Below, in pieces: positions 53,764 through 63,165 of a DNA stretch of 64,000 nucleotides (position 1 is its first letter; each line of letters starts with the position of its first letter). Both the position numbers and the translations under genes were made by a program. This DNA comes from Paenibacillus alba (lineage in GTDB: Bacteria; Bacillota; Bacilli; Paenibacillales; NBRC-103111). Under the pieces are notes generated by a model. The model did not search any database. It worked only from the letters and a program-made list of their open reading frames with translations, and was not told the DNA's origin. The DNA is taken from the NCBI RefSeq assembly GCF_013204855.1, contig NZ_JABMKZ010000008.1, positions 205,562 to 269,561 on the forward strand, read 5' to 3'.

Positions 53764-55296
53764 ATGCGGGACGCACTTCTAACAGTGTTAATTGTGGATG
53801 ACGAACTGCCGTTGCGTCAAAGATTACAGTCCCTGAACTGGGCTGCTTTTGGAGCAGCATGTATCGGAGAAGCACAGGATGGCGAAGAGGCTTTGTCTTT
53901 GTGCCAAGAACTTCAGCCTGACGTTGTCATCACAGATATTACGATGCCTGTTATGGATGGAATCAGTCTGCTGATTGCACTGAAACAGCAGCTTCCATCG
54001 ATTCAAGTTGTGTTGTTCACTGCGCATAGCGATTTCGACTATGCCGTCAAAAGTCTCCATTATGGAGCACTGGACTACTTGCTGAAGATGAGCTTTACGG
54101 AGCATGATTTCGTGAAGCTCTTCGATCGGGCGAGAGAGAATCTCGAGCACGCCGCCGTTTTCCAGTCATCCATGGCGGAGAGGCATCGGTGGGAGAAGGC
54201 GCGGGAACTTATGCTCTACCTGAATCGGGGATCGGCGTTCGCGTCATCCAATGAGGGGGCGTCTGCAAGCAACCTAGAAGGACAGCGGTATGCCGTACTC
54301 TTCACGGAAAACAGGAATCAGGCAAGCCTGCTTCTCGAGAAGGAAGTACAAGATATATTGGTGCGACGCGAAGGCTGTCATGACGGGTTCAGCTTTGTTC
54401 CTTCCCAGTCCGGTGAATGGTTTCTATTCATGGGAACCTCGACGTCGTCAGAAGTGTATTGGACAAGTGAAATGGAGCAATTGTTAGCTCAATTGCAGAT
54501 ACGGATGGAAGAAAAATTTTCTTTTGTGCAATACGAAATTCGGTGGTTCGCCGTCCTGCTCAGTACCCCGTTCCTGCCGGAGTCAATTCGTGATGATTAC
54601 CTGAAGGTAAACAAGTGGAAGAAGGGGGTTTTCTACCAAGCGGATTCGCCGTTGCTATTCAAAGGCGTCCCCCCTGAGCTAAAGTCTGTAACGGATACGC
54701 AAGAGAAAAGTTTGCAGGAGGAGTTTCGGAAAGTAGGCCGCGATCCGGAGCAGCTTTGCCAATTTATCGACGAGGGTCTAAGGCCGTATGCGCTAAGCGA
54801 GCGATGGAATCCAGCCGAGCTCAAACAGGTTCTTGTGCGAATTTGCACGGATCTGTTTCGTGAATGGGGATATCATCCGAAGGAGAGTGGCATCGCGGCT
54901 TCTCTTCTGCAAGAGGAATCGTTCGGATCCTTTCTGGAGGTGCTGATGCATGCCATCCGTAACCGCGGGACGGTCGCCAGCTTGCGTTCTGAGCTAAGGG
55001 AAGTCAAAGCGATGATCGAGGCGGATTTGTCACAGCCGATCACGCTCAATGCGATAGCGGCGCAAGTTGGGCTGAGCCCTCAATATTTGGGCAGACTGTT
55101 TCGCGATGAAACAGGGGAGTCGTTCAATGAGTACATGACTCGGCTGCGGATGGAAACGGCCATTCGCCTGTTAAATCAAACGAATTTAAAAGTGTATGAG
55201 GTTGCCGAGAAAGTGGGAATCCCCAGCTACCGATATTTCTCCAATGTATTCAGGGAATGGACAGGGCTCACACCATCCGATTTCAAGAAAGGGTGA
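53764..55296 (+). CDS. Response regulator with AraC-type DNA-binding domain, YesN type (second locus)
   Basis: A 510-aa transcription factor. The receiver domain (about 1-120) has DDELP, phospho-acceptor D58 in ITDITMPVMDG and the conserved lysine in YLLKMS. The C-terminal helix-turn-helix pair reads PITLNAIAAQVGLSPQYLGR and YEVAEKVGIPSYRYFSNVF. GAGGAGATGG precedes the ATG at 53764. The sensor kinase starts a few bases after the stop, so the two form one unit. Probable targets are the similar 35-bp sites before the GH30 gene and before the transporter operon. The leader (53600-53763) contains TTTTATGATTAGG, a possible -10, and no clear -35. Confidence 0.93.
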   Translation: MRDALLTVLIVDDELPLRQRLQSLNWAAFGAACIGEAQDGEEALSLCQELQPDVVITDITMPVMDGISLLIALKQQLPSIQVVLFTAHSDFDYAVKSLHYGALDYLLKMSFTEHDFVKLFDRARENLEHAAVFQSSMAERHRWEKARELMLYLNRGSAFASSNEGASASNLEGQRYAVLFTENRNQASLLLEKEVQDILVRREGCHDGFSFVPSQSGEWFLFMGTSTSSEVYWTSEMEQLLAQLQIRMEEKFSFVQYEIRWFAVLLSTPFLPESIRDDYLKVNKWKKGVFYQADSPLLFKGVPPELKSVTDTQEKSLQEEFRKVGRDPEQLCQFIDEGLRPYALSERWNPAELKQVLVRICTDLFREWGYHPKESGIAASLLQEESFGSFLEVLMHAIRNRGTVASLRSELREVKAMIEADLSQPITLNAIAAQVGLSPQYLGRLFRDETGESFNEYMTRLRMETAIRLLNQTNLKVYEVAEKVGIPSYRYFSNVFREWTGLTPSDFKKG

Positions 55297-55301
55297 AGCT
55301 G

Positions 55302-57056
55302 TTGAAGAGGTTGTTGGTCTGGGTTCAGAGTTGGGGCATGGCTTGGAAATTGTTTATCATTCTCTTTGTCGTTACGGTTGCCTTATTTCTAGGCATGGCC
55401 TACAAAAATTATAAAGATTCCGAAGTATTGTATAAACAGGTAGTTACGAATGATTCTAAGGAATTGATGGTTCGAACCAATCAATTTATCGATGCTTATG
55501 TGGAAAATATTAAAAGCATCCTTTCCATGTTGTCGTCAGAGAAGGAATGGTCCCAAGACAAGAAGGAAATGATTGAGAGTACGCTCAGGCGATATGGCAA
55601 TTTGAATCAGCTGAATATCAAAACGCTGTATGTCGTGACGGAAAACGGCGTGGTATTTACGAATAGTCAATTGTATTATGACATTTTGGGCAATCCCAAT
55701 CTGCCCCGGTTGTATCAGCGTGCTTTGGAAAATTCGAATGCTCTAACCTGGAGTGAACCCTATAATTCGCTGCTATCCGGTAGAACCGTTGCATTCATGA
55801 AGCCGGTAAAGGATAATAACGGTCATGTTTCAGCTGTTGTCATAGGGGAAATTGACCTGGAGAATTTGGCCATACGCTTGGCGCCGCTGCTTGCCGGCGT
55901 ACATCAAACCTTCGTGGTGATTACCCAAGAGGGGAATATTGTAACCAAAGACAATCAGAGCCTGCTCCTGCCCTATGACAATACCGTTGTTCCTTCCAGA
56001 ATTCAACCGTCTTTTGTGAAGCGATTGTCTGATTTGGAGTATGGCTATAATGAGGTAGAGGGACCTAACGGGAAACTTATTATCGTTAAATCGCTGGCGA
56101 ATTATTTGGGCTGGAATTTGTTTTCGATCTATGACGAGAACTATTTCTACCAAAGCGTTTCTTCACTGTATACGAATGCGCGAAATACGCTTCTTCTATG
56201 GGTAGTTGCTCTGTTTCTTTGTACGTTTATCATAAGCCGGTATTTCACCAATCCAATCAAGAAATTAGTTAGCAAAATGAATAAAGTACGCACGCTGGAC
56301 GTTCCACTGAAAATATTGGATGTACGCAATGACGAAATCGGTAGTTTGGTTGCAAGCTACAATCTGATGATGGATCGCATCGTAGGCTTGATGAATGAAA
56401 GGGAGCATAACGCAGAGCGCAGAAAAGAACTGGAGATCAAAATGCTGCAAAGTCAGATCGGTCCCCATTTTCTGCACAATACGCTGGCTTGCATTCACAG
56501 CTTGGCTCAGCAGGAACGCATTCATGAGGTGGAGGCAACGATCCGTTCGTTAAGTGGGCTGCTCTCCTACAGCTTCGATAAGATATCGGAGAAAGTACAG
56601 CTTCGCCAAGAGCTCGAGAGCATCGGAATGTTCGTGCAAATTCAATCGATCCGGTATGGTCCCAATTTCGACGTTCAAATGGATATCTCTGAGGAAGCGC
56701 TGCGATGCGAGATCTTGAAGCTATCTATCCAACCGATCGTGGAAAATGCGATATTCCATGGCATTCTGCCGACCAGAAAGCCGGGCATTATCCAGATTCG
56801 GGCGAAAGTCCACGGCCAGTCCTTGTTCGTCTACGTTGCAGACAATGGCGTAGGCATGGGTAAGCAGAAACAGCAGCAAATGTTTAATAATCGAGAGCGC
56901 AACGACCGTAAGGGAAGATTCAACAGCATCGGTTTTGTTAATGTGCATGAGCGTTTCCGGCTGCACTATGGCGCCCCATTTGGCTTGAAGCTGATCAGCA
57001 AAGAAGGTGTCGGCACGGTTATTCGCATTAAAATTCCCATCCATCCGAATCCATGA
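55302..57056 (+). CDS. Sensor histidine kinase, YesM type (second locus)
   Basis: A 584-aa membrane kinase that pairs with the regulator at 53764. A membrane segment (about residues 15-37), an extracytoplasmic sensor domain of about 245 residues, a second membrane segment (about 290-312) and HAMP lead to the His_kinase domain with H389 in IGPHFLHNTLA. The ATPase domain shows QPIVENAIFHG and DNGVGMG. I chose TTG 55302, seven to eight bases after AAAGGG; a GTG at 55293 that overlaps the regulator stop as GTGA is an alternative giving three more residues. Translational coupling to the regulator is likely either way. Confidence 0.9.
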   Translation: MKRLLVWVQSWGMAWKLFIILFVVTVALFLGMAYKNYKDSEVLYKQVVTNDSKELMVRTNQFIDAYVENIKSILSMLSSEKEWSQDKKEMIESTLRRYGNLNQLNIKTLYVVTENGVVFTNSQLYYDILGNPNLPRLYQRALENSNALTWSEPYNSLLSGRTVAFMKPVKDNNGHVSAVVIGEIDLENLAIRLAPLLAGVHQTFVVITQEGNIVTKDNQSLLLPYDNTVVPSRIQPSFVKRLSDLEYGYNEVEGPNGKLIIVKSLANYLGWNLFSIYDENYFYQSVSSLYTNARNTLLLWVVALFLCTFIISRYFTNPIKKLVSKMNKVRTLDVPLKILDVRNDEIGSLVASYNLMMDRIVGLMNEREHNAERRKELEIKMLQSQIGPHFLHNTLACIHSLAQQERIHEVEATIRSLSGLLSYSFDKISEKVQLRQELESIGMFVQIQSIRYGPNFDVQMDISEEALRCEILKLSIQPIVENAIFHGILPTRKPGIIQIRAKVHGQSLFVYVADNGVGMGKQKQQQMFNNRERNDRKGRFNSIGFVNVHERFRLHYGAPFGLKLISKEGVGTVIRIKIPIHPNP

Positions 57057-57085
57057 TGAACAGTCATGGATTTTATGTTTATTTC

Positions 57086-57120
57086 ACGTACATTTTGACT
57101 ATTTTCATGTATATTTTATC
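57086..57120 (+). promoter_or_regulatory. Putative operator of the second AraC-type regulator, transporter promoter
   Basis: GTACATTTT (57088-57096) and GTATATTTT (57109-57117) are direct repeats 21 bp apart inside a 35-bp block shared with 51142-51176. The second repeat covers the expected -35 position of the promoter whose extended -10, TGTTATGAT, ends at 57140. This is the arrangement expected for an AraC-family activator that touches RNA polymerase. Confidence 0.55.
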
Positions 57121-57131
57121 GGTTTGCAGCT

Positions 57132-57171
57132 TGTTATGATTAGTACCAAGGGGGAGTTGAAAGCGCAAACA
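57132..57171 (+). promoter_or_regulatory. Extended -10 and cre-like site of the second transporter operon
   Basis: TGTTATGAT (57132-57140) is an extended -10 with no good -35, as expected for an activated promoter. TTGAAAGCGCAAACA (57157-57171) downstream matches the CcpA cre pattern fully. Together they suggest induction by the two-component system and repression by preferred carbon sources. Confidence 0.5.
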
Positions 57172-57191
57172 TTTAGATAAGAGGTGAGAGA

Positions 57192-58160
57192 GTGGAGACT
57201 AAAGCGGGTATCGGAAAACCTGCATCGTTACGGCCCTTGTTTAGAATCAGAGCAAGAAGCCTATGGAAGAGAATATGGGAGTTCAAAGCGTTATACGTAA
57301 TGATTTTGCCAGGTGTTCTGTATTATCTCGTGTATCGATACTTGCCGATGTATGGCACGTTGATTGCTTTTAAGGATTACAGCTTCACAAAAGGAATTGT
57401 CTCAAGCCCATGGGCCAATCCATGGTACAAGCATTTTGAAACATTTTATGACTCGCCCTATTTTACGCAATTGCTGACGAATACGTTTTTAATCAGTTTT
57501 TACAAATTGGCGTTCGGAATCTTCCCCCCGATCTTATTGGCCTTGTTGTTAAATGAGGCTAGAATCGTATGGTTCAAAAATTTGATTCAAACGTTGACGT
57601 ACATGCCGTATTTCCTCTCTTGGGTCATCATTTACGGCATACTCATTGCTTTCCTGTCCGAAAGTTCAGGCATTGTGAATCGGCTGATTGTTGAATCCGG
57701 CGGTGAAGCGGTCTCCTTCCTGACATCGACCTCATGGTTCCGATCAATTCTTGTCGGTTCGGATATCTGGCAGCAGATCGGTTACGGAGCGATCATTTAC
57801 TTGGCAGCGATGACAGCTATCGATCCTACGTTGTATGAGGCGGCCAAAGTGGATGGCGCAGGTCGATTAAGAATGATTTGGCATATTACGCTACCTGGTA
57901 TTAGGAATGTGATTATCCTCCTGCTGATTCTGCGTCTGGGTCATTTCCTTGATGCAGGATTTGAGCAAATTTATATTATGTACAACATTCAGGTGTACCC
58001 GGTTGCCGATATCATTGATACGTGGGTATTCCGCACGGGCTTGCAGCAATTGAATTTCAGCTTGGGGGCTGCTGTCGGATTGTTCAAATCGATTATAGGG
58101 CTTGTTTTGGTGCTCGGCGCGAATAAGCTGGCTAAGCGTTGGGGAGGTTCCATATGGTAA
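57192..58160 (+). CDS. Sugar ABC transporter permease, LplB type
   Basis: A 322-aa membrane subunit of a CUT1-type importer of the LplB family, common for complex oligosaccharides in Paenibacillus. It begins with about 35 cytosolic residues, then hydrophobic segments from YVMILPGVLYYL onward. The EAA loop reads YEAAKVDGAGRLRMI with a following LPGI. The start is GTG 57192 behind GAGGTGAGAG. The next permease start overlaps the end of this gene by seven bases. Confidence 0.92.
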   Translation: METKAGIGKPASLRPLFRIRARSLWKRIWEFKALYVMILPGVLYYLVYRYLPMYGTLIAFKDYSFTKGIVSSPWANPWYKHFETFYDSPYFTQLLTNTFLISFYKLAFGIFPPILLALLLNEARIVWFKNLIQTLTYMPYFLSWVIIYGILIAFLSESSGIVNRLIVESGGEAVSFLTSTSWFRSILVGSDIWQQIGYGAIIYLAAMTAIDPTLYEAAKVDGAGRLRMIWHITLPGIRNVIILLLILRLGHFLDAGFEQIYIMYNIQVYPVADIIDTWVFRTGLQQLNFSLGAAVGLFKSIIGLVLVLGANKLAKRWGGSIW

Positions 58161-59014
58161 AACAAAAAGGCGATCTTGTTTTTAATACCTTCGTGTATGT
58201 GCTGCTGGCCGTGCTCGGCGCGATTGCACTAGTTCCACTGCTTTATGTATTTTCTGTATCGATCACGCCTTACAGCGAGGTGCTCAAAAATGGCGGATAT
58301 GTGATCATACCGAAATCGATAACCTTCGAGGCATACAAGCAGTTATTTTCAGAATCGACCATCCCTCGAGCGTTTAAAGTTACGATCATTATTACCGTTG
58401 TGGGAACGTTTCTTAATATTGTTCTGACTACACTGCTGGCCTACCCGCTCAGCCGCAAAGGATTTCCAGGACGGAAATATATTTTGTTCGCCATTGTGTT
58501 TACGTTCATTTTCAACGGAGGGATTATCCCGACGTACTTGATTGTCAAATCAACCGGCATGCTGGACAGTCTATTCTCCATGATCGTTCCGAACATTATC
58601 TGGAGCTATAATGTGCTGATTATGAAAAGCTTTTTTGACAATTTACCTGAGGAACTGTTCGAGTCGGCGAAAATCGATGGGGCCAAAGAATTTAGGATAT
58701 TGTGGCAAATTGTCGTGCCGCTCTCTACTCCGGTTTTCTTAACCTTATGCTTGTTTTATGCTGTGTCGCACTGGAATGAGTTTTTTCAAGCGATTATGTA
58801 TGTGTCGGACCGGAATTTGTATCCGCTTCAGGTAGTCGTCCGAGATATTCTAATGCAAACGCTGTCGTCGATGAGCAATACGGAAAGCATGGTTCCTGCT
58901 GTCACAATGCAGATGGCGGCGGTGATCTCCGCAAGCTTGCCGATCATTCTTGTCTACCCGTTTATTCAAAAGTACTTTACTAAAGGCATGCTCTTAGGCG
59001 CAGTAAAAGGTTAA
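58154..59014 (+). CDS. Sugar ABC transporter permease, YtcP type
   Basis: This 286-aa second membrane subunit has the EAA loop FESAKIDGAKEFRI and the usual hydrophobic profile. ATG 58154 follows GGGGAGG by six bases and overlaps the upstream stop. The typical YtcP-like C-terminus is complete (KYFTKGMLLGAVKG). It should form a heterodimer with the 57192 product. Confidence 0.92.
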   Translation: MVKQKGDLVFNTFVYVLLAVLGAIALVPLLYVFSVSITPYSEVLKNGGYVIIPKSITFEAYKQLFSESTIPRAFKVTIIITVVGTFLNIVLTTLLAYPLSRKGFPGRKYILFAIVFTFIFNGGIIPTYLIVKSTGMLDSLFSMIVPNIIWSYNVLIMKSFFDNLPEELFESAKIDGAKEFRILWQIVVPLSTPVFLTLCLFYAVSHWNEFFQAIMYVSDRNLYPLQVVVRDILMQTLSSMSNTESMVPAVTMQMAAVISASLPIILVYPFIQKYFTKGMLLGAVKG

Positions 59015-59027
59015 TAATCGGTGACTA

Positions 59028-59041
59028 GGAGGGCGACCTCC
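59028..59041 (+). other. GNRA-capped hairpin between permease and binding-protein genes
   Basis: GGAGG (59028-59032) and CCTCC (59037-59041) flank the tetraloop GCGA, a very stable GNRA cap. It stands between the membrane subunits and the highly needed binding protein, where mRNA 3' or 5' protecting stems are common. A regulatory role is inference. Confidence 0.35.
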
Positions 59042-59077
59042 CTTCATAAAATGATGAAATGGAAAAGGGGAATATAC

Positions 59078-60670
59078 ATGATTAGCCCAAAAAGACGTTT
59101 CGCCCTAGGTTTAGCTGTTTTTACAATGCTCACAAGCAGCACGTTAGCCGGTTGCAGCAGTTCAGGTACCAAGTCAGCCGATAGTACTCCTCCCAGCCCC
59201 GCAGGCAGTACCACAGCCAGTCCGGCAGCAAAGTCCAGCGAGCCTGTGAAGTTGGAAATCATTGAGAACGCTGCTGCCATGCCCGCTCCGGATGCTGACT
59301 TTATTAAACAGGCATTGGACAAAGCCCTTGGTCTTAATTTAATGGTAACCTCCTATGCGGCTGTTGCCGACTATCAAAACAACCTGAATGTAAGAGTTGC
59401 AAGCGCTAACTATCCGGATCTGTTCCAAATTGTCGATCGTCAAGCTTTGGCTCAATTATCGCAATCCGATGTTCTGCTTGATTTGACTCCTTATATGGAT
59501 AAACTTGGGAGCGTTAAGAAGTTTCTAGGCGAGGATAACTTGAAAAAGGGTTACTACAACGGGAAATTATATGCGATTAATAAAGCTCCGCAAATCGACT
59601 ATTGGACCTACTGGGTGCGCAAAGATTGGCTCGATAAGTTAAATCTTAAAGTACCAACGACGCTGGATGAATTGTATACGGTTGCCAAAGCATTTACGGA
59701 GAATGACCCTGACGGCAATGGGAAGAAAGATACGGTCGGCATTACGGGAGGAAGCGGCGGCGGCTTCCATACTTTCAACTTTAACGGCGGTGTAGGCGCG
59801 GCAATATCTCCGATTCTGGGCGGACACGGCGTAGGTATTCCGGGCAGCGTATATATCAAAGATGGCAAGGCTGTCGATGCTTATCATGATCCAGCCATGA
59901 TCGAGGCATTGACGGATGCGAAGAAATATTTTGATGCGAAAGTGATTGATTCCGAGGTTGCGGCCAATACAGGGTTACAGCATCAGCAGAAAGCAATTCA
60001 GGGGCAAGCCGGGATCGTGTACATCGACTGGGCCAACATTAAGAAAGACCAATTCGTTGAACAGACCAAAGCGGTAAATCCGAAAGCGGAATGGATTCAA
60101 ATTGCAGCGCCGAAAGGTCCGGCCGGACAATTCGACGGCACATGGGACAGCGGCAAATCGCCGATGATGCTTGGCATTCCGAAGAAGCTCGAGAAAGACC
60201 CGGCCAAGCTTCAGAAAGTGTTTGATTTGCTCAACTACGTGTCCGAAGGCAAGGGAGCTGAACTCGTCCAGTACGGTATTGAAGGCAAGCATTATACGCT
60301 TGAAAATGGCAAGCCCAAACCGACCGATTTGCTTGGTAAAGAAGGCGGCTACATTTGGTCCTATCAATTTACAGGCCGACCTGAGCTAGACTATTTATCC
60401 GCACGTTTTGTAAATCAGGCGTCTTATATTGATTTTACAAGCAAACAACCGCGCATACAGGCAGTGAATGGTTACTTGGACATTCCGTCCGGTTATAATC
60501 CAGCAGAAGCGGATCGTTATGGAACGGAAGAAATTATCAAGTTCTTGTATGGCAAGCGGCCTTTATCCGAATATGACCAATTTCTCAAAACGTTGGATAC
60601 GCAGTTCAATTACAAAGCATTTCAAGATTCGGCGCAGAAGCAGTTGAAAAGCTTAGGCATGACCAAATAA
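59078..60670 (+). CDS. Sugar ABC transporter substrate-binding lipoprotein, LplA type
   Basis: A 530-aa extracellular binding protein. The signal peptide ends in the lipobox LAGC with lipidated Cys26, followed by a Ser/Pro/Ala linker. The fold is that of the long LplA-like proteins that partner LplB/YtcP permeases, with NDPDGNGKKDTVGITGG, a typical calcium-loop-like motif of that group, near residue 205. ATG 59078 follows AAAAGGGG by seven bases; an in-frame GTG 59021 would put 19 charged residues before the signal peptide and is unlikely. It completes the second transporter apart from the ATPase, which is not in the window. Confidence 0.92.
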   Translation: MISPKRRFALGLAVFTMLTSSTLAGCSSSGTKSADSTPPSPAGSTTASPAAKSSEPVKLEIIENAAAMPAPDADFIKQALDKALGLNLMVTSYAAVADYQNNLNVRVASANYPDLFQIVDRQALAQLSQSDVLLDLTPYMDKLGSVKKFLGEDNLKKGYYNGKLYAINKAPQIDYWTYWVRKDWLDKLNLKVPTTLDELYTVAKAFTENDPDGNGKKDTVGITGGSGGGFHTFNFNGGVGAAISPILGGHGVGIPGSVYIKDGKAVDAYHDPAMIEALTDAKKYFDAKVIDSEVAANTGLQHQQKAIQGQAGIVYIDWANIKKDQFVEQTKAVNPKAEWIQIAAPKGPAGQFDGTWDSGKSPMMLGIPKKLEKDPAKLQKVFDLLNYVSEGKGAELVQYGIEGKHYTLENGKPKPTDLLGKEGGYIWSYQFTGRPELDYLSARFVNQASYIDFTSKQPRIQAVNGYLDIPSGYNPAEADRYGTEEIIKFLYGKRPLSEYDQFLKTLDTQFNYKAFQDSAQKQLKSLGMTK

Positions 60671-60706
60671 GAGACAGAGGATACGGGAAGCGGAGGGAAC
60701 TACAGG

Positions 60707-63007
60707 ATGAAAATAATACAAGAAACGTATGACGTTGTCGTTTGCGGCGGGGGGCTGGCTGGATTTTGCGCAGCCGTCTCTTCCGCTCGCAACGGTGCGA
60801 ACACGTGCCTGATTCAGGATCGGCCGGTGTTCGGAGGCAACAGTTCTTCGGAAGTTCGCGTAACGCCGCATGGCGCCGCTGCATTTCATGCTTATGCGAG
60901 GGAAACCGGCATTTTGTCGGAACTACTGATCGAAGAACGAGCCGCCAATCACGAAGAAATATGGGAGAACGGTTGGACGAACAGCGTATGGGATATGACG
61001 ATGTATGATTTGGCAATGAAAACGCCGAATCTCAAGTTTCATGTGAATACGGCTGTCCAGTCCGTCATCATGGCAGATGAGAAGAGAATCGCTGCCGTCG
61101 TTTGCTATGTGGCGAATGCAGAGACCAAGCTGACGATTCATGGGAAAACCTTCATCGACTGTACGGGAGACGGCACGGTTGCTCATTTGGCCGGCTGCGA
61201 GTGGAGAATGGGTTCGGAAGGCCGCGATGAATTCCACGAATTCCACGCGCCTGAAGTGGCAAGTGGGGACACCATGGGCAACTCGATACATTTCAAAGCC
61301 CGCGATATGGGACGGCCGGTTCCGTTTACTGCGCCTGATTGGGCTGTCAAACATGAAGATCCAAGCTATTTCTACGATCAAGGACGTCTTCCGAAAGAAA
61401 TGAAGGGCGGTTATTGGTGGATTGAAATCGGAGTCCCTTGGAATACGATCTATGAAGCGGAAGATATCCGCCACGAGTTGACCCGTCATACGCTTGGCAT
61501 TTGGGATTGGATCAAAAATAAAGATCCGAAAACGAAAGAAAAGGCGGCCAACTATGCCCTTGACTGGATTGGTCAAGTGCCTGGCAAACGGGAAAGCCGC
61601 CGGATCATGGGACAGTATCTCATGACCGAACACGATCCAGCAGAACGCAAGGTATTTCACGATGAAATCGCGTTCGGAGGTTGGTTCCTGGACCTGCATA
61701 CGCCAGGCGGACTTTTGGCGGCTCATAGCGAGCCGGCAAGCGCGGAAGGCTACACGCAATCAAGCGAATACGCCATCAAAAGCTACTGCGGACCCTACGG
61801 TATCCCTCTTCGCATCATGATTAGCAAAGATGTGGACAATCTCATGATGGCTGGCCGCAACGTCAGCGTTACCCATGCTGCTTTGGGTACAGTGAGAGTG
61901 ATGGGAACCACAGCGCTGATGGGGCAAGCGGCAGGTTTAAGCGCTGCGCTTGCGATTCGCAAAGGCATCTCGATTCAGGAAGTTCCAGATACTTCCATTA
62001 CGGAAGTACAACAAACGTTGCTCAGGGACGGCTGCTTCCTGCCCAATTATAGAAATGAAGACCCGAACGATTTAGCGCGTAAGGCTTCCGCATCTGCGAG
62101 CAGTCAAGCTTTATTGTACGGAGCAGGCCCTGAAAGCAAGGGTTTCCATGAGGGCCTAACCGTATGGAGAGATCAGAACCATAGAATCCCTCATGACCGT
62201 CTGCTGCAGCGCAGAGGGCAATGGATTGCTGTTGGCACAGACCATATTGACACCCTGTCCTTCTGTGTGAGCAACAATTCCGGGCACGTACAGCAGCTTA
62301 AAGCTGCTCTTGTAGGTGTTGATCATATTTGGGATTATCGTGTAAATACAGGGACTTTGTTGAAAGAACAAATGCTTGAGATCCCAGAAGGCGAACGGAT
62401 ATGGGTAGAATGGGCAGCAAATGCCACCGGTCTGCGGCCTAGCAGTTATGTAAGATTGGATTTATTAGAGAATCCAGATCTGGAATGGCACCGTGCGGGA
62501 TGCATCGTGCCAGGGCATATGTCTGCGAATGAAATCGGACTTAATCGTATGAGAAGGTACGATAACGGAATTACGATGAGCTTTAAAGTAGCGCCAGCGC
62601 AGCCTTGTTTCGGGCCTGAGAATGTGCTTAGCGGCGTAACCCGTCCTCATCAATTCACGAATCTGTGGAGATCGGAACCGAATGAACCCCTTGGCGCTTA
62701 TTTGGAGCTGAGTTGGCAAAAAACGCAGTCCATTCGGCATGTAGAACTTACGTTCCCTGGTCATTTGATTCGCGAATACCATGCTTACGCACCCTTCTAT
62801 AGAGATCCTCAGTGTGCCAAAGATTACACGATTGAAGCTTATGTTCAAGGACAATGGAAGACCGTCGTTCAGGTAGCCGGCAATTATCAGCGCCAGCGCA
62901 AGCATGAACTGCCGGAGAGCGTGGCAGCAGACCGTCTGCGCATCACGATCCAGTCGACGAATGGAGATCCATCGGCAGCCATTTATGAGATCCGATGTTA
63001 TAGTTAG
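60707..63007 (+). CDS. FAD-dependent oxidoreductase with C-terminal beta-sandwich region
   Basis: A 766-aa protein without signal peptide. The N-terminus has the dinucleotide-binding motif VVVCGGGLAGFCAAV, then RPVFGGNSSSEVRV, the signature of the FAD_oxidored group often encoded beside sugar-utilisation genes. The FAD-domain core ends near residue 440 (HAALGTVRVMGTTALMGQAAG). The remaining 300 residues include an F5/8C-like region (RHVELTFPGH and a final AAIYEIRCY). GGAGGGA precedes the ATG. It follows the binding protein by 36 bases in the same operon and would act on an imported sugar or derivative in the cytosol. The oxidised substrate cannot be told from sequence. Confidence 0.85.
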   Translation: MKIIQETYDVVVCGGGLAGFCAAVSSARNGANTCLIQDRPVFGGNSSSEVRVTPHGAAAFHAYARETGILSELLIEERAANHEEIWENGWTNSVWDMTMYDLAMKTPNLKFHVNTAVQSVIMADEKRIAAVVCYVANAETKLTIHGKTFIDCTGDGTVAHLAGCEWRMGSEGRDEFHEFHAPEVASGDTMGNSIHFKARDMGRPVPFTAPDWAVKHEDPSYFYDQGRLPKEMKGGYWWIEIGVPWNTIYEAEDIRHELTRHTLGIWDWIKNKDPKTKEKAANYALDWIGQVPGKRESRRIMGQYLMTEHDPAERKVFHDEIAFGGWFLDLHTPGGLLAAHSEPASAEGYTQSSEYAIKSYCGPYGIPLRIMISKDVDNLMMAGRNVSVTHAALGTVRVMGTTALMGQAAGLSAALAIRKGISIQEVPDTSITEVQQTLLRDGCFLPNYRNEDPNDLARKASASASSQALLYGAGPESKGFHEGLTVWRDQNHRIPHDRLLQRRGQWIAVGTDHIDTLSFCVSNNSGHVQQLKAALVGVDHIWDYRVNTGTLLKEQMLEIPEGERIWVEWAANATGLRPSSYVRLDLLENPDLEWHRAGCIVPGHMSANEIGLNRMRRYDNGITMSFKVAPAQPCFGPENVLSGVTRPHQFTNLWRSEPNEPLGAYLELSWQKTQSIRHVELTFPGHLIREYHAYAPFYRDPQCAKDYTIEAYVQGQWKTVVQVAGNYQRQRKHELPESVAADRLRITIQSTNGDPSAAIYEIRCYS

Positions 63008-63081
63008 CAGCTATTAATCAAACAAGAGGCTGTCCCAAACGAATATGGCCTGACGGCCACCACCATGAATGAAAATGTACT

Positions 63082-63138
63082 CGGCCTGTGAGCCTGTTGT
63101 TCCATACTGGAACTGCAGGTCACAGGCCGGTTTTTTTT
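63082..63138 (+). terminator. Strong terminator after the second locus
   Basis: CGGCCTGTG (63082-63090) pairs with CACAGGCCG (63121-63129); an inner stem GTTCC/GGAAC lengthens the hairpin, and eight T follow at 63131-63138. Just upstream, GAGGCTGTCCCAAACG (from 63026) looks like the left half of a common dispersed hairpin or insertion-sequence end whose other half is missing. Confidence 0.8.
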
Positions 63139-63165
63139 GGTACACACTCTGAGTCCCAAACCATA

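Noticed and set aside
63026..63045. Intact insertion sequence starting at GAGGCTGTCCCAAACG
   Set aside because: Only one end-like sequence and a transposase tail fragment are visible; no complete transposase, matching inverted end or target duplication could be found.
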